Of a DNA stretch of 64,000 nt, positions 8,488 to 21,900 are shown piece after piece. The stretch is taken from positions 124,001 through 188,000 of the forward strand of contig NZ_LGED01000269.1 of assembly GCF_001280085.1 (NCBI RefSeq), read 5' to 3'. The position numbers and the translations under genes were made by a program. Each line of letters starts with the position of its first letter. Position 1 is the first letter of the stretch. Under the pieces are notes generated by a model. It did no database searches. It was given only the letters and a program-made list of their open reading frames with translations, and was not told where the DNA came from. Source of the DNA: Saccharothrix sp. NRRL B-16348. Lineage in GTDB: Bacteria; Actinomycetota; Actinomycetes; Mycobacteriales; Pseudonocardiaceae.

Positions 8488-11400
8488 GTGGATGACGGGA
8501 CGCCATTCGGTGTCAGGATCCTGGAACTGCGGACGGCCGCGGGCCTGTCCACCAAGGCCCTCGGCGATCTCATCCACTACAGCAAGGCACAGGTCAGCAG
8601 GGTTGAGCAGGGAGTTTCCCCGCCGACGACAACTTTCGCCGCCGCCTGTGACCGCGTCTTCGGCACCGGGGACGAACTCGCCCGTGCCGCCGCCAGTCGG
8701 GCCGTAAGCACCCGGAGGACGGCGGGCGAACCCAAGTTCGACCTGCCGGCAGGTCCGCGCAGGCTGATCGGCCGAGAACCCGAAACCGAAGCGTTGGTAA
8801 GACACCTGCGGGACCGGCAAGTCGCCCGGATGTGCGTTCTGCACGGCATGCCAGGAGTAGGGAAGACCGCTATAGCGTTATGGGTCGCGGAAACATTGCG
8901 GAACGAATACCCGGACGGTCGGTTCTACCTCGACATGCAGGGGTACAACCCGGACATCCGCCCCGTCACGGAGGATGAAGCCCTGGATCGCGTCCTGCGT
9001 CGCCTGGGGGTGCCGGGCGAACTGGTGCCGAGGAGTACCGACGACCGCGGGGCACTCCTGCGCCAAAAACTCGTGAACCGACGCGTCCTTCTGATCCTCG
9101 ACAGCGTGCGAAGTGCCCAGCAGGTGGTTTGCCTGCTGCCACCGAATGGCCTTTCGGCGGTCATCGTGACGAGCCGCCAGCCACTGACTGCCTTGGGCGG
9201 CGTGTTCAGCCGACCCATCGGGGCGCTGGCTCCGGCGGATGCCGGGGAACTGTTTCGTCAGGTCGCCGAACTGCCCCCGAGCTCCAACGACCGCGGCGAT
9301 CCGTCCATGATCACCGAAATCACCCGCATGTGTTACGAACTTCCGCTCGCGCTGTGCATCGTGGCTTCCAGGTTCCGCGACAACCCGGTCCGCAGACTGG
9401 AGGACGTCGCGGCGCGCTTGGCTGACCAAGCCATGCGCCCGCGCGAGTTCGACGACGGGGTGCGAAGCGTGACCGCGGTGTTCGCGGCATCGTTCGCGAC
9501 GTTGTCCGATGCCCAACAGGCCATGCTGGCGCTGGTGGCGCTGCACCCCGGACCGCGCGTGGACGCGTACGCGGCCGCCGCCCTGGCGGGCATCTCACCA
9601 GGGGCGGCCGAGGACCTCTTGGACGAACTGATCCGGGCGGGGATGCTGGAACAGCACTCGCACAACGCCTATCGCCTGCACGACCTGTTGCGCGACCATT
9701 TGCGCCGTCCGGAGACCAGCATCCTCGCCGAAGCCGAGGCGGCCGCAGGTCGTCGCCGGTTGTTCGACTACTTCCTGCACACCGCTGCGGTGGCGAACAC
9801 GCGGGCGAACGAGCACCGTTACCGCATACCGCTGCAACCGCCGTCGACCGCCGTGACCAGCCCCGACTTTTCCTCTGACGGGGCCGGCAAGAGGTGGATG
9901 GACTCCGAAGTCGACAACTTCCTGCTCTTGGTGCAGGAGATGGCCGGCACCGGTCACGACACCGAGTGCTGGCAGTTCGCCTACTACCTGCGCGAGTACT
10001 TCTACGCCACCAAGCAGTGGGAGCTGATGATCGCCTGCTTCACCCAGGCGCTGAAGTCAGCCACGCGCACCGGCAACCACCGGGCGGTGGGCGTCACGCT
10101 GAACGGGCTCGGCTTGGCACGCAGCCGGCTCGACGAGCGTGACGAGGCGATGCGCCTCTACTCCCAGGCGCGCGAGGAGTTCGTCAAAGCGGACGACCCC
10201 TTCGGCGAGGCCAATGTCGTGGCCAACCAGTCTTGGCTGGCTCACGACGGCGAGGCTTACGACGCTGCACTCAAGCTGGGTAGGACGGCTTGGCAGTTCT
10301 ACTGGGACCGGGGACTGAGGTTCAACGCCGCGATCGCCTTGGACCTCATCGCCCGGTGCCAGTTGCGGCTCGGCTCGCTCGAAGAGGCCGAGAAGAACTT
10401 TCGACAGGTGCTCGAGGACTTCGTCGACCTGGAGTTCCGAGACGGCGACATCGCCCAACTCCTGTCACACCTGGGTGAAGCGGAACTGCGCTTGGGCAAG
10501 GTGGAGGAGGCCGCTGACCGCTTCCACGAAGCGGTCCTCCGCGCCCGTTCAGGAGAGGCGCCCAAGGAGGAGGCGGTGGCCTTCGAAGGTGCCAGTCTGG
10601 CTGCGGCTGCTGCGGGCAGGACGGTCGAGGCAGACGCCCACCGCGCGGCGGCCATCGCCCTGTTCGAGGAAGCCGGTGCCATCGATGACGTGGAGCGATT
10701 GCGCGCTGAGCGCGCCGCAGAGGTTTTGTCACAGCGGATAGAGCGGAGGTCTGGTCAATCGTCGCCCGTCCGGGTGTCGACCCCGAGGCCACTGCGCCTG
10801 TTGGCCGTGAACACCGAGTGGTCTTCGAGGAACGGTGGCCAGAGCACGCTGAACCGGGAGTTGTGCAAGGCACTTGCCGCACAGGACGTGGAGGTCTACT
10901 GCTCGACGCCATATGCAACGGAGGAGGAACGCCGTGACGCCGAGGCCGTCGGTGTCCACCTAGTCCACCCCCCACCGGCGCTGGGACCGCCCGAGAGTGC
11001 CCTGTCCCGTCCTCCAGGGCTGCCTCCGGGAGTGGTGCCGGACGTGGTCGTCGGCCACGGCCGCAAGACCGGTGAGGCCGCCATGTGGCTGGTGGAAGAC
11101 CACTTCCGCGAGGCGAAGCTGCTGCACTTCTTCCACGTCATCTCTGACCGCGTCGAGTTCGTGAAGGGTCACGACATCGACGACGACCCGGTAGCGGAAG
11201 CCGATCAGCGGTTTCAAGACGAGTTCGCCATAGCGGCCCGCGCCAACCTCGCGGTAGGTGTCGGGCCTGTGCTGCACCACTACCTTCGCGACCGGCTCCG
11301 CGGCTCCATGAGCAGGGAACCGATCCGAATGGACCCGGGTTTCGACTCCGGGTGGCACCACGCGGAACTCCCGCCGCCGAGCGACACCGTGCGAGTCCTG

Positions 11401-11997
11401 CTGGTCGGTCGTCTCAGCCTCCGCGAGGCACGTGTGAAAGGCGTCGACCTGATCGCCCGCGCTCTGGGTCACGCGTTGACGCAACGCGGTCCGAACGATC
11501 CGGAAGTGGAACTGGTCCTCCGAGGCGTCGGGGCGAAGGAGGGCGAAGCCCTGGCGAACGCGGTGCGGGAATGGGCGCGCAAGCCATCGCTGCGGGTCGT
11601 TCCCCGTCCCTACTCACCCAACGCGGCGACCCTCGTCCAGGACCTGCACCAAGCTGGTGTCGTGGTCATGCCTTCCCGCGCGGAGGGCTTCGGCCTGGTT
11701 GGCTTGGAAGCCATCACGACCGGTGTGCCGACGCTGGTCAGCAAGCGAAGCGGACTCGGCGCGCTCCTCGATGAGGAGCGGGCGGACCTGTCGGTGGAAC
11801 TCTCAAACCGGGTGATCCCGGTGACCGATGACGAGATGGTGGATTCGCTGCGCTGGGGCGACGCGCTGGCAGCAGTGCTGAACAACCCGAAACCCGCCTT
11901 CGCGGCGGCGAAGACGCTACGCGAGGAGATGTCGGTGAAGCGGACGTGGGCGATGGCGGCGAAGAGTGTGCTCGAAGCTCTGCGTTCACTGGCCTGA
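8488..11997 (+). CDS. HTH-NB-ARC-TPR-glycosyltransferase (GT4) fusion STAND protein
   Basis: A 1169-residue protein with four parts. Residues 6-65 are an Xre-type HTH (LRTAAGLSTKALGDLIHYSK). NB-ARC follows, with Walker A GMPGVGKT (120-127) and Walker B LLILD (201-205). TPR-like helices span about 495-750 (WQFAYYLREYF onward). A complete GT-B glycosyltransferase domain starts at about 766 (LLAVNTEWSSRNGGQSTL) and carries the GT4 E-x7-E motif E1066/E1074 in AEGFGLVGLE. The GTG at 8488 has GGAGGAGG just upstream; longer readings cross the promoter region. HTH plus STAND plus TPR resembles actinobacterial regulators, but the C-terminal GT4 makes it look like an enzyme switched by NTP-dependent assembly. 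Substrate unknown. Divergent from the TIR-STAND gene. Confidence 0.88.
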   Translation: MDDGTPFGVRILELRTAAGLSTKALGDLIHYSKAQVSRVEQGVSPPTTTFAAACDRVFGTGDELARAAASRAVSTRRTAGEPKFDLPAGPRRLIGREPETEALVRHLRDRQVARMCVLHGMPGVGKTAIALWVAETLRNEYPDGRFYLDMQGYNPDIRPVTEDEALDRVLRRLGVPGELVPRSTDDRGALLRQKLVNRRVLLILDSVRSAQQVVCLLPPNGLSAVIVTSRQPLTALGGVFSRPIGALAPADAGELFRQVAELPPSSNDRGDPSMITEITRMCYELPLALCIVASRFRDNPVRRLEDVAARLADQAMRPREFDDGVRSVTAVFAASFATLSDAQQAMLALVALHPGPRVDAYAAAALAGISPGAAEDLLDELIRAGMLEQHSHNAYRLHDLLRDHLRRPETSILAEAEAAAGRRRLFDYFLHTAAVANTRANEHRYRIPLQPPSTAVTSPDFSSDGAGKRWMDSEVDNFLLLVQEMAGTGHDTECWQFAYYLREYFYATKQWELMIACFTQALKSATRTGNHRAVGVTLNGLGLARSRLDERDEAMRLYSQAREEFVKADDPFGEANVVANQSWLAHDGEAYDAALKLGRTAWQFYWDRGLRFNAAIALDLIARCQLRLGSLEEAEKNFRQVLEDFVDLEFRDGDIAQLLSHLGEAELRLGKVEEAADRFHEAVLRARSGEAPKEEAVAFEGASLAAAAAGRTVEADAHRAAAIALFEEAGAIDDVERLRAERAAEVLSQRIERRSGQSSPVRVSTPRPLRLLAVNTEWSSRNGGQSTLNRELCKALAAQDVEVYCSTPYATEEERRDAEAVGVHLVHPPPALGPPESALSRPPGLPPGVVPDVVVGHGRKTGEAAMWLVEDHFREAKLLHFFHVISDRVEFVKGHDIDDDPVAEADQRFQDEFAIAARANLAVGVGPVLHHYLRDRLRGSMSREPIRMDPGFDSGWHHAELPPPSDTVRVLLVGRLSLREARVKGVDLIARALGHALTQRGPNDPEVELVLRGVGAKEGEALANAVREWARKPSLRVVPRPYSPNAATLVQDLHQAGVVVMPSRAEGFGLVGLEAITTGVPTLVSKRSGLGALLDEERADLSVELSNRVIPVTDDEMVDSLRWGDALAAVLNNPKPAFAAAKTLREEMSVKRTWAMAAKSVLEALRSLA

Positions 11998-12040
11998 GCG
12001 ACTGAGCACTGAACCAGAGACGAACTGTCTGCGCCTGTAG

Positions 12041-12174
12041 ACGAATCACCTCTTCGACCCCGTGTGGGCGGTTCCGTCCAATACTCCGCTCGAACCGGTG
12101 CTCGGCGCGCAGGAGCGGGGGTTCCGCATCCTGCGCGCCGAGGACGTCCGGTCACGGGTCGAGTTGGCCGGTCA

Positions 12175-12178
<4 letters not shown>
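12041..12178 (+). pseudogene. possible 3' remnant of a lost gene
   Basis: After an in-frame stop at 12038, an open stretch of 45 codons reads with protein-like composition (LFDPVWAVPSNTPLEPV, then RGFRILRAEDVRSRVELAGH) and stops at 12176-12178. It overlaps the convergent pullulanase stop. No start with a ribosome binding site is visible, so I read it as the tail of a gene whose front was replaced by the STAND locus. It could equally be chance coding in high-GC DNA. Confidence 0.25.
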
Positions 12179-17694
<5,516 letters not shown>

Positions 17695-17709
17695 CGCGAC
17701 CTCCTTGTC

Positions 17710-17721
17710 GCAAGAATTTGC
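17710..17721. promoter_or_regulatory. proximal GCAA-N4-TTGC repeat upstream of pullulanase
   Basis: GCAAGAATTTGC lies 16 bases upstream of the pullulanase start codon, next to the ribosome binding site. It shares half-sites with the larger palindrome at 17797-17812. The pair suggests repression by a LacI/MalR-type regulator, as known for Streptomyces amylase genes. Confidence 0.35.
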
Positions 17722-17728
17722 AACCACA

Positions 17729-17748
17729 CCCCGGCGGTGGAGCCGGGG
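17729..17748. terminator. GC hairpin between MerR-VOC gene and pullulanase
   Basis: A perfect 7-bp stem CCCCGGC / GCCGGGG with a six-base loop lies about 75 bases past the stop codon of the MerR-VOC gene. It probably ends that transcript. It could alternatively lie in the leader of the pullulanase mRNA. Confidence 0.4.
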
Positions 17749-17796
17749 CGAGGTGCACAAAACCACGACAATCACGGCCGGACAAGGCCCAGACGG

Positions 17797-17812
17797 CTGC
17801 AAGTCCTTGCAG
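17797..17812. promoter_or_regulatory. palindrome CTGCAAG-TC-CTTGCAG, candidate maltose-type operator
   Basis: A perfect 7-bp inverted repeat with a two-base spacer lies 103 bases upstream of the pullulanase start. A further CTTGCA half-site follows at 17815-17820. CTGCAAG/CTTGCAG half-sites resemble those bound by LacI-family maltose regulators in streptomycetes. No such regulator lies in the window. Confidence 0.45.
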
Positions 17813-17820
17813 CCCTTGCA

Positions 17821-18531
17821 TCACTCCTGGTAGAGCCAGATCCAGTTGCCCGACGGGTCCTTCACCGCCGAGTTGCGCGGCATGCCGACCGAGCCCCGCG
17901 GTGCGACGACCTCCACGCCGCCCGCCGCGACGGCACGCGCGTGGTAAGCGTCCAGGTCGGGCACGAGCAGCCCGAACGTGCTCGGCCCGAGCCGGTCGGT
18001 GTCCGCGCGGTCCTCCAGCAGGTGCACCAGGAAGAACCCGTCCTGGCCGTACTCGCCGAACACGAACGACGAGTAGTCGTCGTCCTCGGCCCGCCTGGTC
18101 ACCTCGTACCGCAGGTCGAACGCGGCCCGGTAGAACTCGACGGCCGCGGCCGCGTCGTCCACCGCGATCTTGATCTGCACCGGGCGCACGCCCGTGCCGG
18201 GTGTGGACACGGTGATCCCCTCCTCCACGTAGCGGTCGACGTCCCCGAGCCGGGCGGTGAGCACGTCGCGCTGCCGTTCCAGCCGCTTGCGGTGGCCGGT
18301 CAGCACCTCGTCCACGTCACCGCCGTCGACCACCCGCCGGATCTCCTCGATCGGCAGGTCCAGGCAGCGCAGCGCCAGGATCAGCCGGGCGCGGCGCACC
18401 TGCTCGCGCCGGTAGCGCCGGTAGCCCGACGCCGGGTCGACGACGTCGGGCGTGAGCAGCCCGACGTCGTCGTAATGCCGCAGCGCGTGCACGGTCAGCC
18501 CGCTGAGGTGCGCGAACCGCCCGATGGTCAT
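17821..18531 (-). CDS. MerR-family regulator fused to a VOC (glyoxalase-like) domain
   Basis: A 236-residue protein. Residues 1-70 are a MerR winged helix (TIGRFAHLSGLTVHALRHYDDVGLL, then GYRRYRREQ) with a dimerisation helix to about 105. Residues 115-236 are one VOC module (VQIKIAVDDAAAAVEFYRAAF, ending DPSGNWIWLYQE). VOC modules in MerR proteins usually sense small molecules, so a ligand-controlled regulator is inferred. I chose ATG 18531, which has AAGGA at ideal spacing; a GTG at 18546 would add five residues. It is transcribed toward the pullulanase gene but ends before a hairpin. Confidence 0.85.
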   Translation of the reverse strand: MTIGRFAHLSGLTVHALRHYDDVGLLTPDVVDPASGYRRYRREQVRRARLILALRCLDLPIEEIRRVVDGGDVDEVLTGHRKRLERQRDVLTARLGDVDRYVEEGITVSTPGTGVRPVQIKIAVDDAAAAVEFYRAAFDLRYEVTRRAEDDDYSSFVFGEYGQDGFFLVHLLEDRADTDRLGPSTFGLLVPDLDAYHARAVAAGGVEVVAPRGSVGMPRNSAVKDPSGNWIWLYQE

Positions 18532-18579
18532 CAGCTCGTCCTTCACACCACCACTGTGAGGTCTCGGGTCACCCGAGAG

Positions 18580-20118
18580 TCAACGGCGGGGCTGGAGGGT
18601 CTTGCTCCACAGCGACGCGCCCTTGATGTCGCGCAGCCACACCGTCAGCTCGCCGTCCCGCGACACCTCGACCTCGCCGAAGTGCTGGAAACCGTCCAAC
18701 GGGGTGGTGTTCGCGGCCGGTGGGGCGTTGACGAACACCGCTTCCGGGCCGAACGTCGGGTCCAGCGTGTTCGGGCCGAACGCGCCCGCGTTCAGCGGAC
18801 CCGACACGAACTCCCAGAACGGGTCGAAGTCCTGGAACGACGCGCGCTCCGGCGAGTAGTGGTGCGCGGCCGTGTAGTGCACGTCCGCCGTCAGCCACAC
18901 GGTGTTGCGCACGCGCCGCCGCTTCAGCTCGCCCAGCACCCACGCCAGCTCGTGCTCACGGCCGCCCGGCGCGCCCGGCAGACCGTTGGCGACGCCCTCG
19001 ATGTCCGTGCCGTCCGGCACGGTCAGCCCGATCGGCAGGTCCGCCGCGATGATCTTCCAGGTGGCCCGGCTGCGGTCGAGCGAGTCCACCAGCCAGCGGG
19101 CCTGCCGGTCGCCGAGCACGACGCCCTCGCCGTCGCGCGGGGAGGTGTTCGCGTCCTTGTACGACCGCATGTCCAGCACGAACACCTCGACGTGCGCGCC
19201 GTGGCGGAACTTCCGGTACACCCGGCCGTCCACCGCCTGCCGCGGGTCGATCGGCTGCCACTCGTGGAACGCCTGGAACGCCCGCGCGGCCAGCACGTCC
19301 ACCCGCTTCTCGGTGTACGCCGGCGAGGTCAGGACCTCCCCCGGGTACCAGTTGTTGGTCACCTCGTGGTCGTCCCACTGCACGATCATCGGCACGCGCG
19401 AGGCGAACGACCGGTACTGCGGGTCGAGCAGGTTGTAGGCGAACTGGCCGCGGTACTCGTCCAGCGTCTCGGCGACCTTCAGCTTCTCCGGCGTGACGAC
19501 GTTGCGCCACACGCGCCCGTCGGGCAGCGTCACCGACTCCATCAGCGGACCGTCCGCGTACACCGTGTCGCCGCTGTTGATGAAGAAGTCGGGACGGCGG
19601 GCGGCCATCGCGCCGAAGATCGGCATGCCGCCCAGGTCCGGGTTGCTGCCCCAGCCCTGGCCGGCCACGTCACCGGACCAGACGAACCGCACGTCGTCAC
19701 GGCCCAGCGGAGCGGTGCGGAAGCTGCCCGCCACCGCTTCGCTGCGCGTGCGGCCGTCCAGGTCCTCGGCGACCACGCGGTAGTGCACCTCGCGCCCGCC
19801 CGGCAGGCCGCGCAGCCGCACCCGGCCCGTGCCACCGGTCTCCGGCGTCAGCAACGGCCCGCGCACGGTCCGCGCGTGCCGGAACGACGGGTCCGACGAC
19901 ACCTGCACGAGCATCCGCGACGGCCGGTCGGCCCGCGTCCACACCAGGCCGCCGTCGAACGTCACGTCACCGGACTGCACGCCGTGCGTGAGCACGGGCC
20001 GGTCGCCGCCGCGCGCCAGCGCCACACCGCCGGCCAGGGTCCCGGGCACGAACGCCGCCGCCGTGCCGATCGCACCGGCGCGCAGCAGCGTCCGCCGGTT
20101 CACCACACCATCGCTCAT
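18580..20118 (-). CDS. phoD: alkaline phosphatase D family metallophosphatase, Tat-exported
   Basis: A 512-residue PhoD-type enzyme. The N-terminus NRRTLLRAGAIGTAAAFV is a twin-arginine signal. An N-terminal Ig-like PhoD domain (HGVQSGDVTFDGGLVWTRA) precedes the catalytic domain, with the metal ligands visible as WSGDVAG, FINSGDTVYAD, IVQWDDHEVTNNW and TADVHYTAAH. It should hydrolyse phosphodiesters or monoesters outside the membrane to release phosphate. No PHO box was identified by eye. Single gene; the same-strand MerR-VOC gene begins 48 bases downstream. Confidence 0.93.
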   Translation of the reverse strand: MSDGVVNRRTLLRAGAIGTAAAFVPGTLAGGVALARGGDRPVLTHGVQSGDVTFDGGLVWTRADRPSRMLVQVSSDPSFRHARTVRGPLLTPETGGTGRVRLRGLPGGREVHYRVVAEDLDGRTRSEAVAGSFRTAPLGRDDVRFVWSGDVAGQGWGSNPDLGGMPIFGAMAARRPDFFINSGDTVYADGPLMESVTLPDGRVWRNVVTPEKLKVAETLDEYRGQFAYNLLDPQYRSFASRVPMIVQWDDHEVTNNWYPGEVLTSPAYTEKRVDVLAARAFQAFHEWQPIDPRQAVDGRVYRKFRHGAHVEVFVLDMRSYKDANTSPRDGEGVVLGDRQARWLVDSLDRSRATWKIIAADLPIGLTVPDGTDIEGVANGLPGAPGGREHELAWVLGELKRRRVRNTVWLTADVHYTAAHHYSPERASFQDFDPFWEFVSGPLNAGAFGPNTLDPTFGPEAVFVNAPPAANTTPLDGFQHFGEVEVSRDGELTVWLRDIKGASLWSKTLQPRR

Positions 20119-20284
20119 GCGCGGGTTTGTAACCGGTGAAGCCTAATTCCGGGTGAACGGGAACCGTCGCTCACAGGCCCAGCGCACGGCGGACCTCTTC
20201 AAGCTCCCGTTGCGCCTGCTGTGCGTGCTCGACCAGGACCGCGCTGCTCCGGGCACCCGACGCCACCTCTCACCGGTCGCCGAG

Positions 20285-21460
20285 TCACCGGTAGCCGAGC
20301 GCCCTGAGCAGCACCTCGACCACGACCGCCGCGGCGGCGACAGCGACGAGGAACCCCACCAAGCGCGGCACGCTCACCCACTGCCGCTCGCCTTGGCGGA
20401 CGACGAGTTCCGCCGCCAACCGCTCACGCCGTCGTGCCTGGTCACGATGCCCGGCCGGGTGGGCGGGCGCCCGCTCCCCTGCCTGCCCGCGCGACGCCAC
20501 TCGATCCCGCGCCTGCCCGACCAACGCCACGGCTTCCTCCGGCCCACCGACTTCGACCAGATCGGGCAACGGTTCGCGGTCGGCCTTCCTCGCCTTCCGG
20601 CCGGCCGCGGCCTCGTGCTTCTTCTCCGGCTTGTCGACCCACGGCCGAGTGCCCGCCCGGTCGGGGCTCGGGTGGGTGGCGGCCAGCGGCGGCGGTTCGG
20701 TGGTGTGCGGGAAGGTCATCGTGCACCAGCCGGCGGCGTTGCGCCGCTTGGCCAGCCACTCCTCGGCGCCGGCTTCGTCCTGGACGAACGACTCGCGCCA
20801 GCGCACCACGAAGTCGACCCACGTGTGCCCGTTGACCAGCTGCACGATGTCCGAGATGCAGTGCTTGCACGGCAGGTGCTCGGTGTAGAGGTAGACGACC
20901 GGGCGCTGGTCCGGCAGCATCGCGGCCAGCGTCCTGCGGACCTCGCTCACCACTCGCAGCTCGGCGCAGGCCGACCGGTTGTCCGGCCGGTCCTTGGACC
21001 TCTTCTTCCCCAGCGGCGGGTACTTCGGCTTGCCGTCCACCACCGACACCGGGTTGCCGCTCATGTACGGCGTGAGCTCCTGCCGGCCGATCTTCCGGTC
21101 ACCGCCGATCCGCACGATGAACGCCTGGGCCGCGTTGCCGACCCGGTAGTCGAGGTAGGTGAGGCTGTCCACCGGCTTGTGCGTCTTGTCCAACTCCCGG
21201 CGGAACTGGAAGAAGTTCGGCGGAGCATCGTGCTTGAAACGCCTGTCGTCCAGGTACCGCTGCGCCAGCAGCCGCTGCACGGCGGCGTTGCCCGCGGCGG
21301 GCTGGAGCGCCACGAGCGCGCCCGCCGGGACCGCCACGCGCGGCCGGTGGGATGGGGTCGACTGCTGGGCCAGTGGCTCGGCGCGCATTCGGTCCACCGG
21401 CCCAGCGTGGTCACGCGACGTGGCCGCGCGGAAGGCACGCGGGGGCAGCCGAAAGGGCAC
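20285..21460 (-). CDS. deaminase-fold protein with LQPAAGNAAV motif and C-terminal membrane segment
   Basis: A 391-residue protein of unrecognised family. Residues 52-65 (LQPAAGNAAVQRLL) match a motif found at the N-terminus of actinobacterial DUF4157/contractile-injection-associated and polymorphic-toxin proteins. The middle has the two zinc motifs of the cytidine-deaminase superfamily: C165-A-E167 (SACAELRV) and P197-C198-x2-C201 (LPCKHCISDIVQL). A Lys/Arg/Glu-rich linker (about 270-360) leads to a hydrophobic segment at 368-386. A nucleic acid or nucleotide deaminase effector is inferred. The GTG start at 21460 is uncertain; an ATG at codon 25 is an alternative. No neighbouring immunity gene is clear. 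Confidence 0.6.
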   Translation of the reverse strand: MPFRLPPRAFRAATSRDHAGPVDRMRAEPLAQQSTPSHRPRVAVPAGALVALQPAAGNAAVQRLLAQRYLDDRRFKHDAPPNFFQFRRELDKTHKPVDSLTYLDYRVGNAAQAFIVRIGGDRKIGRQELTPYMSGNPVSVVDGKPKYPPLGKKRSKDRPDNRSACAELRVVSEVRRTLAAMLPDQRPVVYLYTEHLPCKHCISDIVQLVNGHTWVDFVVRWRESFVQDEAGAEEWLAKRRNAAGWCTMTFPHTTEPPPLAATHPSPDRAGTRPWVDKPEKKHEAAAGRKARKADREPLPDLVEVGGPEEAVALVGQARDRVASRGQAGERAPAHPAGHRDQARRRERLAAELVVRQGERQWVSVPRLVGFLVAVAAAAVVVEVLLRALGYR

Positions 21461-21495
21461 GAGTCGCCGCCCGTCCGAGCTGCTGCCAGACGGGG

Positions 21496-21900
21496 CTACT
21501 GCTGCTGGCTGGGCAGCCGACCCTCGGCCATGCGCTTGGCCACGTCACGCCGCAGCCAGAGGAGGTACACCCAGACCAGGCTGAACACGACGCCGATGCC
21601 GCCGAGCGCGGTCAGGGCGAACCACGACGCCACCATCACCACGTGGATCGCCGCGATCACGTACACGGCCCACGGGCGCTTCAGCAGCGCGCACGTCCCG
21701 ATCAGCGCGACGATCAGCCCGAGCACCAGGTACCCGACCCCCGTGCCGACCCCGCCGCTCAGCTTCGCCACCACCGGCAGTGCCAGGGCGACGACGATCA
21801 CCTCGAGGATCAGCGTGCCCGCCATGATGCCGCGGAAGGACTTCATCGGGTCCTTCTTGGGTGCGGGAACACCCTTGGGCGCCGGTGCGGGCGAGGTCAC
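21496..21900 (-). CDS. DUF4233 family membrane protein
   Basis: A 134-residue protein with a Pro/Lys-rich cytoplasmic N-terminus ([23 protein letters not shown]) and four hydrophobic segments, matching the DUF4233 family that follows folC in actinomycetes. Its function is not known. GTG 21900 overlaps the folC stop as GTGA, so it is the third gene of a valS-folC-DUF4233 operon. In other actinomycetes the next gene is ndk; here the next gene is the deaminase-like protein. Confidence 0.9.
   Translation of the reverse strand: MTSPAPAPKGVPAPKKDPMKSFRGIMAGTLILEVIVVALALPVVAKLSGGVGTGVGYLVLGLIVALIGTCALLKRPWAVYVIAAIHVVMVASWFALTALGGIGVVFSLVWVYLLWLRRDVAKRMAEGRLPSQQQ

Noticed and set aside
20171..20266. 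31-codon minus-strand frame after the deaminase-like gene (helical, Gln/Glu/Arg-rich end)
   Set aside because: Considered as an immunity peptide, but too short, with only a weak start signal; left out for lack of support.
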